NCBI GenBank assembly: GCA_003049465.1
Contig: PYSS01000053.1
Location: 58,398-122,397, forward strand
Direction of reading: 5' to 3'
Length of the DNA: 64,000 nucleotides
DNA from: Magnaporthiopsis rhizophila
Taxonomy: Eukaryota; Ascomycota; Sordariomycetes; Magnaporthales; Magnaporthaceae
Shown one piece after another: positions 1 to 11,804 of the stretch (the stretch's first letter is position 1; every line of letters starts with the position of its first letter). The position numbers and the translations under genes were made by a program. The notes beneath the pieces were generated by a model that saw nothing but the letters and a program-made list of their open reading frames with translations, had not been told where the DNA came from and made no database searches.

Positions 1-1460
1 CCCCCCCCCCATGCAGCCGTGGCGCCCAGGCCGGTCACCGCCAATCACATTGCCACGGCGGCCGACCCCGGCAGATAGAGTGTGGAGGTGCCCGGTTGTG
101 GGGAGCAGACTTGACAGGCTCGCAACCATTCGAATCACCGCCAGCCTCGAGGCCGTCAATGTCGATCATCCAAGCATTGATCCCCCGCAAACTTGCACAA
201 CCCTCAGACCAGAAACGCATAGAATACCTGTACGCTGACGTTGGGCAGCCCAGTAATCCGTACTGAGCGGCAAGTGAAAATCGTTTCGTCGGCGTCATGT
301 CTCGACTTATCTGCGGCGGGAGGCCCAGTGATTTCGCAGATCTTTTCCGTGGTCCAAGGTCAGCTCTTCCTCGCAATGGCACCGTCCTCTCGCCATTCCG
401 TATTTCGTCATCCCGACGGAAGGTACAGCTTCACCCATGAACGGACCTACCTACCTTCATTTACATATGCATGGCGCCCCTCGTCCCGTCCTAGTCCAGA
501 CCGCCGTCGAGTTCGTCCGAAAAGTGCTGCTTAATGCCGAACACCTCCGCGTCCGCCCAATTCGGATAAGACCGCTAGCCTGATCCCCACGTCTTGGACG
601 AAAACCATACGGGCAGTATATATTGCCTTGGCTCCATTACGGCGGCCAACCGCCAAAGACTTGAAATATCGTCCTCCGAGCTATCACTCGGGAAACCCAC
701 AATGATTGGAACCCGTCTTGCGCCGTATTCGGCCAGGGAAGAAAAAGAGAAGCTTCGTTGCTGGCCGGAACAGGCCGCATCATTAGCCTCGCTCATGGAT
801 GGGTAAGCTTCCCCGCATCAGGGCCCCAGACCTGGTAAAAGTGGCCCGGCGGCAGACACCGAGACCGTTGGGCTGGCCCAAAATTTTGGCCTACACGGCC
901 TGAGAAATTGCGTAGCAGTCTCCTAATAACGGATACCCTGAGCGATAGTAATAATGCTCATATTTCCTCTGATATCAGAGGTGTGGCTAGTGTGACCGCT
1001 CGCCTGGACATTGAAGACATTGGCGCAGAGAGCCCGAATTCTAACCCGGCTAAATTCAAATTGCTTTCTTTTCCCCATCATATCCCTCGGCCAGGTTCAT
1101 TAATCACAGTCAGCGCTCGCCCTACCGCATGACGCGCCGCAAAATGCTCCTGGCCACGTGGAAATTCTGCAAGTGTGCGACCCCGGTCTTGGCTCAACTG
1201 AAGTCGCTGGATGCCGAGCCTGGAGCTACGTCGTTTTGGGAAACTTCCGTTGAACCGAGGTAGGCCACCACATTTCTGTCCTCGAGTAGCCGTGTCTTCT
1301 GTGCAAGGGGAGGTGCAAGTCAGCAGAGCTCGCAAGAAGGGGACAAGAAAGGAAAAGAAGTAGCAACAAAGACGGCAGCTGAAAAAGGACGCCATCCCCA
1401 GGAAGACCTAGCTTGAAGGATGCGATGCATGGACGAATGCACATGTACTATACGTGGGGT
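1..1460. other. Gene-free left edge of window
   Basis: Only short overlapping reading frames are present, none with a recognisable domain or coherent splice structure. A 10-base C run opens the window. The stretch holds a perfect 16-base palindrome at 966-981 but nothing else I can name. It lies downstream of the SET-domain gene, so its right end is probably that gene's 3' UTR. Confidence 0.5.
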
Positions 1461-3071
1461 CTAGGCTCGTGTCGACAATAGGGTTGCAAGATTTGTTGGG
1501 GAAAATGGTTCGATGTCCAGGCAAGAAAACGGGGCATGTGTTACCTCGAGCTCGAGGCTGCCTATAGCGCTTCGCAGCACCCCTGTCTCCACAACCCTTA
1601 GCCGAGACGCAGCCTCCCGACAGGTCGGCCGAACTGCAAAGGGATCCTGCGTGTTCGGAAGGTCATCGGACTCCGCCGCCGCCGCCGACATCCGCTGCGC
1701 CTGGGCCTCCAGCTGCTGCTGGACCAGCACCACCGCCCGAAGCCGGAAGACCGCGTGGTGCGCGTGCGACGCCGTGACCGCCTCGAGATCCCCGGCCGAA
1801 TCCGTGACGTCCTCGTCCTCCCAGAACAACCTCATCTGCCTGCCACCGTCGGTGAGTTGCACAATACGGATCCCAAGGCCGTCTTCTTCGTTGAGGGCAA
1901 GGAAGTGGGCGAACGGGCACTTCCAGCGGACGCCCCCGTCCTCCGACCGGGAGATTTTGATGGTGGGAGACTCGGCAAAGATATGGGCTTTTGCCCTAGC
2001 AAGCGGGTCATCCTCCGGCACCTCTACCGGCAGAACAACAATCTCCGGGCCCCCTTCCGGATCCACAAACCCATAGCTGAACAGCATCTCGGCTGGTGCC
2101 TTCTCATTGCCGTACGAGATGGTGATTTCGGCATCGACCGCGATCTCGGCGTCGCGGTTCAGGCACAGATCGACGCCGCCGTTTTCCGAGTTTTGGGTAT
2201 AGAACGCGGTCCATTGCCGAGAATGGTTGATCATGTCGATGCATGGTACCATCGACGAGCCTCCGCGGGGGAGTTCCATGCATCTGGAACGGTACCAGGC
2301 GTCCAGAACGATCCAGTCCCGGAGCTTTATAGGCTCGTCCTCCCACAGGACCTCGTTCCATGTTTCCAATGCCGAAGACTTCTCCTTCAGCTCATCAAAC
2401 TCCCGCTCCAACGCGAGAAGCTTCGCTTGGACTGCCGTCTACAACTCGGGTCAGCGCAAGTACCACATTCGGAATCAGGTGGACAGAGATGAGTCACTTG
2501 GGGAGGTACACAAAGAAAGAGGTACCTCAAGCGATGTGCCATTCAGGAGGAGACGCTCAGCATCAGTCCACATGGTAGGTAGGGGTACGGCCCGAGGCAG
2601 ATACTTGATGTATTGTGTCCATGGGTTCGACAGCCCGGTGTTCTTCTTACTCTTCCATACGAGAATAAGTTGTGCTAGTAGGAAGAGAAGAACGTCTACC
2701 CTCGAGGACTGTACCGAGATGTAGCCGCAAGTCAGTATCATTCAATACCGGGATACCGCGAACATCGTCTCTCGCCGGGTAACTCCCTTTGGGCGCATTA
2801 CCTGGTCGCCTGCCGCATTCAGGAGCTCGCGGAACCTCTGATCCTCCTTTGCATACTCTTCCACTGCTTCTGCGTTCAACACCAGCTCCGTCGGAACCGA
2901 GAGGATGCGATGGTTTGGCGTCCTCTCATCAGGTGGAGGCTGAAAGATTCTCTCGGACACGAGACCAAAGCCCTTCCCCTCGATCCGAGATATCCGAACA
3001 CCATCAAAGGTGACACCATTAAAACGAGACCATATCGGTAAGGATTCGATAGGCAACTCGGTTTGTGACAT
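1461..3071 (-). CDS. SET-domain lysine methyltransferase (SETD/Rubisco-LSMT type)
   Basis: Three exons (3071-2757, 2708-2526, 2438-1461) join in phase to give about 490 residues. The first exon holds the N-terminal SET portion, with a GKGFGLV stretch (G-x-G type SET start). The second encodes NPWTQYIKYLP followed by PTMW and LLLNGTSLE, typical of the SETD3/SETD6/Rubisco-LSMT subgroup. The third has the SET core, with VPCIDMINHS (the NHS motif of the cofactor pocket) and ITISYGNEKAPAEMLFSYGF (the catalytic Tyr region). The C-terminal half would be the substrate-binding domain. Members of this family methylate lysines on ribosomal or other non-histone proteins in cytosol or nucleus; the substrate here is unknown. 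The start is the ATG at 3071, since the reading frame upstream has only a TTG. It is divergent from the GTPase gene. Confidence 0.9.
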
Positions 3072-3552
3072 GGCGCTCTTGAGTTTGGGTAGGACGCTCT
3101 GGGATCGCCACAAGTTGCGTCACCGGGATGTTGTGTCGAGAAAGCACCGCTAGGACTACCTAGCCTAGTAGGTACCCACCTGAAGGTATGAACCTAGGTA
3201 TTTATGCCTGGCGCGATGATCCAAGGACTTCAGTTGGTAGGTTGTGCCCGCCAACTTTTCGTAATTTCACGGGCCCTATCGTGGCATCAAAAGCTCAACG
3301 GGGTCTCGGCGGGCGCCGCTGCAAGGCCCCACGTCAGAGTGGATCTCATCAGCCCGATCTTTGCGGATGCTTCTGCCCCGCCAAGAATCCTTGGAGGGGC
3401 ACAGCGCTCGAGATTTTGCGATCGCGGACCTCTTCGGCTACCTAGAGCGGAGCACCCTCACCCGACATGGACGAGAATTACACGCGTTCGCAGCATCTGC
3501 CCGTGAAATTGCTGCTTGCGCATGGGAGATCAGACTTGGTCGATTGCCCAGA
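3072..3552. promoter_or_regulatory. Shared divergent promoter, SET gene / GTPase gene
   Basis: About 480 bases lie between the two divergent start codons. The region contains a cluster of CCTAG/TAGGTA words around 3150-3205 but no clear TATA box. It is assigned as promoter by position only. Confidence 0.45.
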
Positions 3553-5211
3553 ATGCCTCGCGACCCCTTGATTGGCTTAGTCGGCAAGCCCAGCGCGGGC
3601 AAGTCGAGCACACTCAACTCTCTCACAGACGCAACCTCCAAAGTCGGTCGGTAAAACCACATCGCACCTTTATCTACTCCCTATGTCGAGCGGCGATCCT
3701 GCCTTCGGGCCGGATGTCCCTACTGTACACCCGTCCGCTGCCTATACCCTCCTCATCTATCCATACACACCACTGCGCCTACGTCGTATGTATACGACGC
3801 GCCACCCCAACACGCATCGCCTCCGGAACAGGCAGCTGATATCGCCGTTTACAGGAAACTTCCCGTATGAAACCCCACGAATACCTACCACTTTCCGGCT
3901 GTCCTAGGGCCCATATGCTTTCAGCGTATGAGTTGGCGCATAGCTTTCGGCCTGACTGACAAGACCCGACTCTCTTTTGTCGATGTTTGACGCAGCTTCA
4001 CAACCATCGACCCTCAACGAGCAATTGGCTACCTTCAGATCGACTGCGCTTGCGCCAGGCATGGCGTCCAGGAGCGGTGCAAGCCTAATCATGGCTCGTG
4101 TGTCGACGGCCGGCGGTCGGTCCCTATCGAGCTCCTCGACGTCGCCGGGCTCGTCCCTGGGGCTCACCAAGGAAAAGGGTTGGGCAACAAGTTCCTCGAC
4201 GACCTGCGGCACGCCGACGCGCTGATACACGTGGTGGACGCCTCAGGCACAACGGATGCCGAGGGGAAGAACACGCGTGGCTATGACCCTTCGGTCGACA
4301 TTGCCTGGCTGCGCTCCGAGGTGGTTGCTTGGATCAGAGGAAACCTGATGGAGAAATGGGGCAGCATCCGCCGCCGCCACGTCGCGGCTAAACACACAGC
4401 CGTCGAGACGCTGCAGGCGCAGTTCAGCGGTTACGGCAGTACATCGCGCGTGGTGGCGCGTACTCTAGACCGCCTGGCGCTCAAGGAGCCGCTCGAAAGC
4501 TGGGACGAGGCCACGATCGACCGTGTCGTCAACGCGTTTACCGACGAGAAGTTCCCAACCGTGATCGCACTGAACAAGATCGACCACCCGGACTCGGACA
4601 AGAACGTGGCCAAGATTGCAAAGATGCAGGATCCCAACCGCATCGTTCTATGCTCGGCCGTTTCCGAGATCTTTCTGCGCAAGATGGCCAAGCAGGGCTA
4701 CATCCGTTATACCGAGGGCAGCGAATTCGTCGACACAAGGGAGGACTTGATTGAGGCCGGTGACCCCGAGGGTGGCGGGCTCAAGGAGCTCGATGACAAG
4801 AACCGGAACCGGATAGAAAACCTCCGAGACATGGTCCTGTACCGGTTCGGGTCAACAGGTGTTGTGCAGGTGCTGTCCAAAGCCGCCGAGGTGCTCGGTC
4901 TTGTGCCCGTGTATCCGGTCCGGAACACGACTACATTCGGGTCGGGTGCGTCCGAGTCCAAGTTTGTCTTTCGGGACTGCGTTCTGGTAAAGAAGAACTC
5001 TACGGTTGGCGAGGTCGCAAGGAAATGCGTCGGCGATGCACCCGTGGCCTACATTGAAGGCGTTGGTGGCATGAGGGTGTCTGAGGATGACCTGGTCGCC
5101 ATTGGTAAGAATGATGTAAGTTTTTCTCTCCTTGAGATGCCTTGTAAGCCCGGGCTGATCTGGCCAACTAACATGGCACAGATTCTTTCTTTCAAGATGG
5201 GGCGCGGATGA
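3553..5211 (+). CDS. Obg/YchF-related GTPase, Ygr210c-like
   Basis: Four exons (3553-3646, 3855-3864, 3996-5115, 5182-5211) give 417 residues, close to the length of yeast Ygr210c. The P-loop GLVGKPSAGKSS is at residues 8-19. Across the splices the switch I region reads KVGNFPFTTIDP. G3 is DVAGLVPGAHQGKGLG and G4 is NKID. The C-terminal 60 residues look like a TGS domain (DCVLVKKNSTVGEVA). The second exon is only 10 nt (GAAACTTCCC) yet is required to build the family motif NFPFTT. The last exon encodes ILSFKMGRG. Relatives bind GTP or ATP and associate with ribosomes or translation; the exact role of the Ygr210 branch is not established. The start is the ATG at 3553, which places the P-loop at the usual N-terminal position. 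Confidence 0.92.
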
Positions 5212-6261
5212 GCGCGCTGGATTCCATGTAATGTAGCCTAGGTCGCATGTCATAGACATAAAGGTAATGGAGAACTCATTGACAGATGGGCTCGCACGTC
5301 GTAGGGATAACAGAGATACATCGAGTGATAAGTGAGCCAGCAACTCTTTCAATGTCATCTCTGGTTCCCTCAAGTGGACCGACAAGCCTTGGCTCTTTGT
5401 TCAGCCCACTTCGATTGAGAGAGTCTAGCCAATGGGCGGATTTGATCCAGTCGGGAGAAAAAAAAACATGGCGGCTAACGGAATGATGTCATCTTGACGA
5501 TAGAAGAGCGCTAGCAGTCGACTCGAGGTGCCTTCGATATCATCGAGGTTCCCGCATGGCCACGGCCCGAGCGACACACATCACTGCGCATATATCGCCC
5601 CCTTGATCAATGCGTGTCTGTTTGAGGTTGGTGAAGGGTATCAGAATTAAGGTAAACGAGAAAAGCTATGTCGCGCGTATCATCCTCTGCTCTCGGCCGG
5701 ACCCAGACTCATGAGTGCCCCAGTGTCCCCAGAACAAGGTGAAAAAAAAGAAAAAAAAAAAACAAGTCGCGTTCGCATGAGAAAGAGGCCTGAATGGAAG
5801 AGACGACGAGACCAACAAAAACAACCCAAAAAGAAATAACACGCAGATTAACGAGTTCCATCCGTCTCCAATCCTCAATTCACCCAAGAAGGAACCCCAT
5901 GGTAATGAAAAAGTCGGAGGCTGGTGTTGTCCGCATGGGCCTAGCCACGTCAGAATGAGCCCTGACCGCAGCAACCCCACTCGCTCCCATGCCCAGGAGC
6001 TTGGGGCCAACAGGGTGTCTCAACCGAGGCCGCCATAGCCGCTCATTGCTGATGCATCATTGGCTGATAATTCGTTGGGCCCCCAACTGCGCATGACGAG
6101 GCCCTGTCAAGTACGCAATTGTGTTCTTGTCGGTGGCTTGTCGGAAAGGTTTTCGGATCGGGGTTGGTTGAATTCCGACATGAGCTTCAGAGGCATGAAC
6201 TGCGGCGTCGGGTCGGGGTGAGGAGGTATCGTCGACGGATGGAACCGATCGCCGGCGCCCT
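5212..6261. other. Intergenic, convergent 3' ends
   Basis: About 1 kb between the GTPase stop and the Pmp3 stop. It contains an A-rich tract near 5740-5762 and no convincing coding frame. It probably holds the two 3' UTRs. Confidence 0.5.
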
Positions 6262-6567
6262 CTAGTACTTCAAGATGATGTACAGGGCGTGGATGATACC
6301 AGGCAGGTACCCTGGAATTGTTCATGTTAGTCGCAAAACCACCGGGGGCTGTCGCTTGGTGGATACAGGCGGGCAACGTACCGAGAATGGTCAGCAGGAT
6401 GTTGATGAGCAGGTCGGCACCGCAGCCACGCTCCAGGAAGACACCCAGAGGAGGGAGGATGACGGCAAGAATGATCTTGCAGATGTCGCTGTAGGCGGCT
6501 GGTGTTAGCATTGCTTTCGGTCGATCGCGAAAGCGTCAAAGAGACCGTACCTGGCGGTGAAAGGCAT
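6262..6567 (-). CDS. pmp3: Plasma membrane proteolipid Pmp3 family
   Basis: Three exons (6567-6551, 6488-6382, 6311-6262) encode a 57-residue protein. It starts MPFTASDICKIILAVILPP, has the family motif LERGCGADLLINILLTILG, and ends PGIIHALYIILKY. Two hydrophobic segments (about residues 7-25 and 31-53) fill almost the whole chain. This is the full UPF0057/Pmp3 domain at the usual length of about 52-57 residues. Pmp3 proteins sit in the plasma membrane and influence membrane potential and salt tolerance. The first exon has only 17 coding bases; the AG chosen (CTACAG) restores the conserved SDIC motif, whereas an AG 9 nt upstream would put the next exon out of frame. Confidence 0.95.
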
Positions 6568-9029
6568 GTTGGCGGGTGTTTGGCAGTAGTCGAAGTCGGA
6601 TATTGATTGTTTTGGTTTATTTGAGTGGACGAATATTCTGAGTCGCAAAACAAAACGTTATATGATTTGTTATGGAGAGGGACGGGTTGGGTTCTGCTGT
6701 GACGGAACGGAGGGCGTGGAGGTTTTAAATAATTGGAAGCCCAGATTGACCGCACGGTATCCGGGATTGGCCCTACCCCTGCTCCTCTGGTCTGTGGAAT
6801 GAATGGGTGCTGCTTGCTGGGGAGGACCCCTCAAGAGGGTGCCACCGCATGCGCACACGCACACTCTCGCCTTCCCCAGCAGCGCGCGGCAACTTGGCTT
6901 GGCCCCAAGTGTGCCACTGGAAGACTTGGCTGTGAATGCTGAGAAAGTACCGCCCCGTTCGACAACCGGACGAGCAAGATTGAACGGTCGATTGGAGAAC
7001 GGCAAATGCGTCATACATCTGGCTGGGCAGACACGCGATGGGCCGTCCACTAGGAGACCCTGGCCCGCCAATGCCCCGACCATCCAAACTCCTTGTCCTA
7101 GATGGGTTTCCCTTTGTGCCTCTGGTCCCGCCTGACACCCGTCTAAGTATAGCCTTACGCATCGGCATCAGAAGTGAAACAAGGTCGACAGCTCCAGTTT
7201 CTGGTGCGACCTCCTGCCTTGTATCATATCCGTGAACTAAAAGTTCTCTCGGAAAAGCATCGCATTCACTATCCGTCGCTTTGATCTAGCGTATGCGGAT
7301 ACTTGCGGTTCACTGAGAAACCCAAGAACGCCTACCTGTGCCATCGCTTCTCTTAGAGAGATGGGATGGCTGGTCAGTACCCAGTTTCCCCTAGCAGAGC
7401 ACTTGATACACCCCCTTGAGGGGTGATCTTTTCGGAGTGCCCGTCCCACACGCACACAGACAAAACACCACAGAAAGTCCCACCCTCTGATGATCTCTGA
7501 GCTGCGCGATGGCTTGGCCTGGCCGCACTCGCATCCGCCTTGTGGATATTTCGGCATGAGGAAATGGATTGGCAGTGTGGCGCCTCATCTACGTCACCGC
7601 CCATCCGCTTGCTTTTTCCCTGTTTGCCCCACACGCCTTGGTCGTTCCAGGCCTTGACGAATGCCATGACATTAGTTGGCGTGGCTGATGACAACGACAA
7701 AGACGCCGCGGGCACCCGAGTGGCGCAGATATGGCGTACCCGTGGTAACGCGATCGAGTACGTAACAATTGTGGCTCGGTGTTGTGGGACTACACTTGGT
7801 TTTCATCTGGCGGGTGACATTTGGAATGGGCGTTGCCGTTGTAGCTGGGATGGATTATCGCAAATTACAGGGCGGCCGCGCATCCCGTCTGCCACCATCA
7901 CTCGAAGCGTTCTGTCATCGTCCATTCCGTGCTCGCGCCATCGATTCGTTCACACATTGTGACTTTATTGCTGCCAACGTTGTACCAGTCGGGTCAGTGG
8001 ACAGACACGGTTCCATGATGCAGTGCCATTGGTACTGCCGAGGTTTCTGCATGTATATACCGACAGCCGTCTTGGCCGTCCCGTCGTCACCAGGTGAAAA
8101 GAGAACCTGAGCTCCCAGGAAGACGGACCATAATGACGGGAGTGGCAAGAGAGAAAGCCTCAATTTCATCCTCTCCAGATCGAGAAGCATGTGGCGGACT
8201 GCGAGGCTAGGAGCTCCTTGTTTTCTGGTTTTTCGCACTCCCGCTCATGCACGACTCGTGAGCTCATAATGGAGAATACCAAGACCTTCCTATCGGGTGG
8301 ACGCGCGTCCACTGCTTAAGGAACCCCTGCACCCACAGGTGCCCCAAGGCATTCCTTGATGAAAGAGCAACCCCGAGTTCCCGAAGCAACTTTGGAATTG
8401 AGCCGGTGCGCCAGTCACACAGCAGGAAATCGTATCTGCAGGTGGTTTTCTGCGCAGGAATGGCAGGCATCCGTTCTTTGTGCTCCAGCGAATGAGCAAG
8501 TCGGCGGCTATGGTAGCGATGGTTGTCTCTCCTGCCACCCCGATTTCCGTGGGCAGTCTCGCCCTCTCACACACCTCTCAACTCTTGGTGCCCATCGCCC
8601 TGAACCGTCTCTACAGCCTCTACGAGTGCCTGTGACAAGTTGAACCGATGGAGAACATGGCTACCCGGTTGGTGAGGATGTATCTCGGAGGCAAACGGGC
8701 TCGCGACCCTCGCGACCGGCCATAACCCGATTGGTTCCTAGATCGCGGCTCCGAAAGAGCATCGGCCGATGGCTGCCGGATAACCAGCCACACCGGCTCA
8801 TCTCCGTTCACCAGCCACAGAGCACACCGCCACAATTGACTTCTGTGCCCTAAACCAGTACTGCCGCTTGATCCACTCCCACAGTAAAATTCCCCACCAG
8901 GAAAGCTGAACGTTTTTCGGTTTTTTTTTTTTTTACCTTGCCCTCCATCGCGACCAGAAAATCAAAAAGAGACGCAGGATTCTACCTCTTTGCGTTCCCT
9001 ACTCAAAAAAAAAAAAAAAATCAGAAGCA
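6568..9029. other. Gene-free 2.4 kb, divergent Pmp3 / eL22 upstream region
   Basis: No reading frame here shows a domain or a coherent exon chain. It contains the promoters of pmp3 (left) and eL22 (right). The right end carries a T15 tract near 8921-8935 and an A15-16 tract at about 9005-9020, just before the eL22 start codon. The length is more than two promoters need, so a non-coding transcript is possible but not visible. Confidence 0.45.
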
Positions 9030-9630
9030 ATGGCTCCCCCTCAGACCGTACGTTCATGATCTACAATGGCTTTGCTGTTGGCCTAGTCTCGTTGGGATGG
9101 CGCTTCGTGCGCTCCCTAATCTCCGAGATGATGGCGTGAAGCAGTAGGCTAAGATGATTGTGTTCCTCCAAATCTAGAAGAAGGCCGGCAAGTCCGGCAA
9201 GGCTGGCAAGACGACCAAGAAGTTCGTCATCAACGCCTCGCAGCCCGTCAACGACAAGATCTTCGACATTTCGGCCTTTGAGAAATTCCTGAACGAGAAG
9301 ATCAAGGTCGAGGGCCGCGTCGGCCAGCTGGGCGAGACCATTGTCATCTCGCAAGTCCCCGAGGGCAAGATCGAGATCGTTGCCCACAACGACCTCTCTG
9401 GCCGCTACCTGAAGTACCTGTAAGCAGCCGCACGACTCTCGAAACTGACGAAGGGCCCCGGGGAAACCTGCAGACGCTGACAACATGCCGCTCCGGCTCG
9501 CAGGACCAAGAAGTTCCTCAAGAAGCAGCAGCTCCGCGACTGGCTTCGTGTTGTCTCGACCTCTAAGGGCGTCTACGAGCTCAAGTTCTTCAACGTCGTC
9601 AACGACGCCGAGGATGACGATGACGAGTAA
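9030..9630 (+). CDS. rpl22: 60S ribosomal protein eL22
   Basis: Three exons (9030-9047, 9178-9419, 9504-9630) encode 128 residues. The N-terminus MAPPQTKKAGKSGKAGK is basic. The core contains KKFVINASQP, DISAFEKFLNEKIKVEGR and KIEIVAHNDLSGRYLKYLTKKFLKKQQLRDW is split across exons 2 and 3; the acidic C-terminus ends NDAEDDDDE. All are hallmarks of eL22, which binds rRNA on the large subunit near the exit-tunnel side. The first exon carries only six codons, a common layout for fungal ribosomal protein genes. The ATG at 9030 sits nine bases after an A-rich tract, in a short pyrimidine/A-rich leader. I looked for a snoRNA in intron 1 and found no good C/D pair. Confidence 0.95.
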
Positions 9631-9956
9631 AACAAATCTCTCTACGCATATCACCGGAGTTCTTGGGGTTTCTCTATGGGATTTGGGAAAGGTCGGGCAA
9701 GGGATGGATTGCTAGGTTGATAGCGGCAGGGGACCTTTGTCGTCCAAAACAAAATACCACAAACGGGGGCCATTGGCTTGCGGTCGCAAGTACTGTTTCT
9801 CTGCGACTGGGGATGCCATGATACCTACCCAATTTTCGCGTTTTTGATGCCGTGGTGCCGACGTGCCTGGGACTTGGAGAAGCCATCTCCTTGGAAGTTT
9901 GTCGAGGTATTCAAGGCAATGTGTTGGCTTTACGCGTTGTCAACTCTATTCTGTGA
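9631..9956. other. Intergenic, convergent eL22 / carrier
   Basis: 326 bases between two stop codons facing each other. There is no coding signal and it probably holds both 3' UTRs and polyadenylation sites. Confidence 0.5.
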
Positions 9957-11045
9957 CTATGGCAAGGCTCTCATAACTCCCTCAAAGGCCACGAGAGCCA
10001 TGGCGTTGGCGGGGAACGCGCGGAAGAAACACGGCAGGAACCCTCTCCAATATCCCATAAGCCCACGTTCCCGGTACACCGCCTGGGCGGCATCCCTCCA
10101 TTTCCGGAAGCGTGGCGTGCCGTCGTTGAGCCCTCCGCCGAGCGGGTCCGTCATGATGCGCTGTTTGACGACGTCGCTCGGGTAGCTCGTGAGCCAGAAC
10201 ACCTGGGCGCTCAGCCCGCCGGCCCAGAAGTTGACCGCGGGCGCGCTCCAGTGCGTGTTCCTCGTCATCCAGCGTGACAGGAGGTCGTAGCTGCCCCACC
10301 AAAAGAAGAAGAAGCTCCTGAAAAAGAGGGTCGCGCCCAGGCCGTGGTAGAGCCCCGGCACGCCGTGGTGCCGGTATATCTTGGCGATGCAGTCCAGGGG
10401 CCCCGCGTACAGGCGGTCCGCCTTGCGCGCCGCGTACTGGATCTGCAGGCGCGCCTTGACGTGCTCGACGGGCGCGGCGATGAAGCTGACCGTCGCGCCA
10501 GCCAGGATGCCGGCCATGCCGTGGCCGTGGGCCGGGAGCGTATCCGTGGCCTCTTTACCGTGGGGGCCCTCCCCGGCGCCCGCGATATCATGCGGCGGAT
10601 GCAACGGCGGGTCGAAGAGGTGTTCGCGGAGCAGGCGCCTGTAAACGGTCAGGCTGCCCAGCATGATGCTGTCCATGAACATCCAGCCGACCAACGGCGG
10701 CGTGGCTCCCTTGTAAAGCCCCGCGAAGCCCTCGTTCTGGACCGTTTGCAGGACGCATTGCAGCGGGCCGCTGAAGCGCGACGCGTCCGTGGTTTGCAGG
10801 CGGACTTTGACCGTGTCGAACGGGTGGCCGACTGGATTGGAGATCCGGGGTTAGCCGATATGTGCATTTCCTCTAATGGATAAGCTTGTGGAGGCAACGG
10901 TTTGAGGTTGTGGCAAATGTCCCACCCCAAACGCACCTGAGAGCTTTGCGATGCCACTGAAGACTCCGGCCACAAAGCCCTTGTAATTCTGGCTTGCTCC
11001 TGACGCTTCGGCCGGTTGTGCTTTTGACCGCGCCTCGGCTGCCAT
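9957..11045 (-). CDS. Mitochondrial carrier family (SLC25) transporter
   Basis: Two exons (11045-10937, 10831-9957) give 327 residues. Three carrier signatures are visible: GHPFDTVKVRLQT at residues 38-50, APVEHVKARLQIQY in repeat 2 and YPSDVVKQRIM in repeat 3, each P-x-[DE]-x-x-K. There are also GLYKGATPPL and GLYHGLGATLFFR matrix-helix segments. This is the three-repeat, six-helix carrier of the mitochondrial inner membrane. The repeat 2 aspartate is replaced by Glu, as in several Ymc1/carnitine/ornithine-branch carriers. The substrate cannot be read from the sequence; a Ymc1-like or basic amino acid/acylcarnitine carrier is my best guess. The start is ATG 11045, and the exon 1-2 join rebuilds the first signature exactly (the codon for V37 is split). 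Confidence 0.92.
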
Positions 11046-11804
11046 GACTTTGGACCTCTGGAACGTCTGCTCGGTGTCACCTCATCATATCTTCATCGTG
11101 ATTCTGGGAAAGTCTCGACTGCGGGTGCTTTAGGGCGATACCGGAGAGGGGTGAAAAAAAAAAAAAAAAAAAATACCAGGAATAGTGGAGCGGACCGTCT
11201 TGATGCTCCCGGATGTTCGCATGGAATTTGACTGGCAGGCCCAGCAACACGACCAACATTTGTGCGAGAAAATAGTGAAAGCAAAAAGATTAGAAGGAGA
11301 GCATCCACCTCATAATAAAGGAATTGCTGCACTTGTTAGCTAGGTCATCTAAACGGTTGAAAAGCTCCTTCTACAAAAGAGCTGACCGTTGTATCACTAA
11401 GAGGTTGGCTGTAGGTTAGCATACTCTCCTCTCAACTGCCCTCGAGATTCCCACACAAGGCTACACGAGGCACTCAGCGCCAAACTCCGCGCTGTGTACC
11501 GGACGGCAGCGGCTTCTGACGACTTCTTGTGGGGCCGGGTTAGACTTCGTTCCGACCCCAGAGTCCAAAACGATCCGAATATCATGCGAGCCCATGCAAC
11601 CCCACCTTATCCGCCCCTCAATCTCATCCTTCCCAAACAGAAAGACATACAAGGCGCAGGCCGAATGACGTGAAGGGCGCTGCTGGCAGGAGACTACGTA
11701 ATCCCATCCTCCAACCCTAGAAATCCTCAGCGCGTGGAGCAATCTATAGGCAGTTCCGAGGCACCTCTCGATGAGCAGACGAGACAAAAGCCACTCCGGA
11801 CACC
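11046..11804. promoter_or_regulatory. Divergent promoter, carrier / hydrolase
   Basis: About 760 bases between divergent start codons. It contains an A-run near 11154-11172 on the carrier side. No coding frame or TATA box stands out. Confidence 0.4.

Noticed and set aside
9048..9177. snoRNA in the first intron of eL22
   Set aside because: ATGATGG resembles a C box but has a mismatch, and no D box or terminal stem is found.
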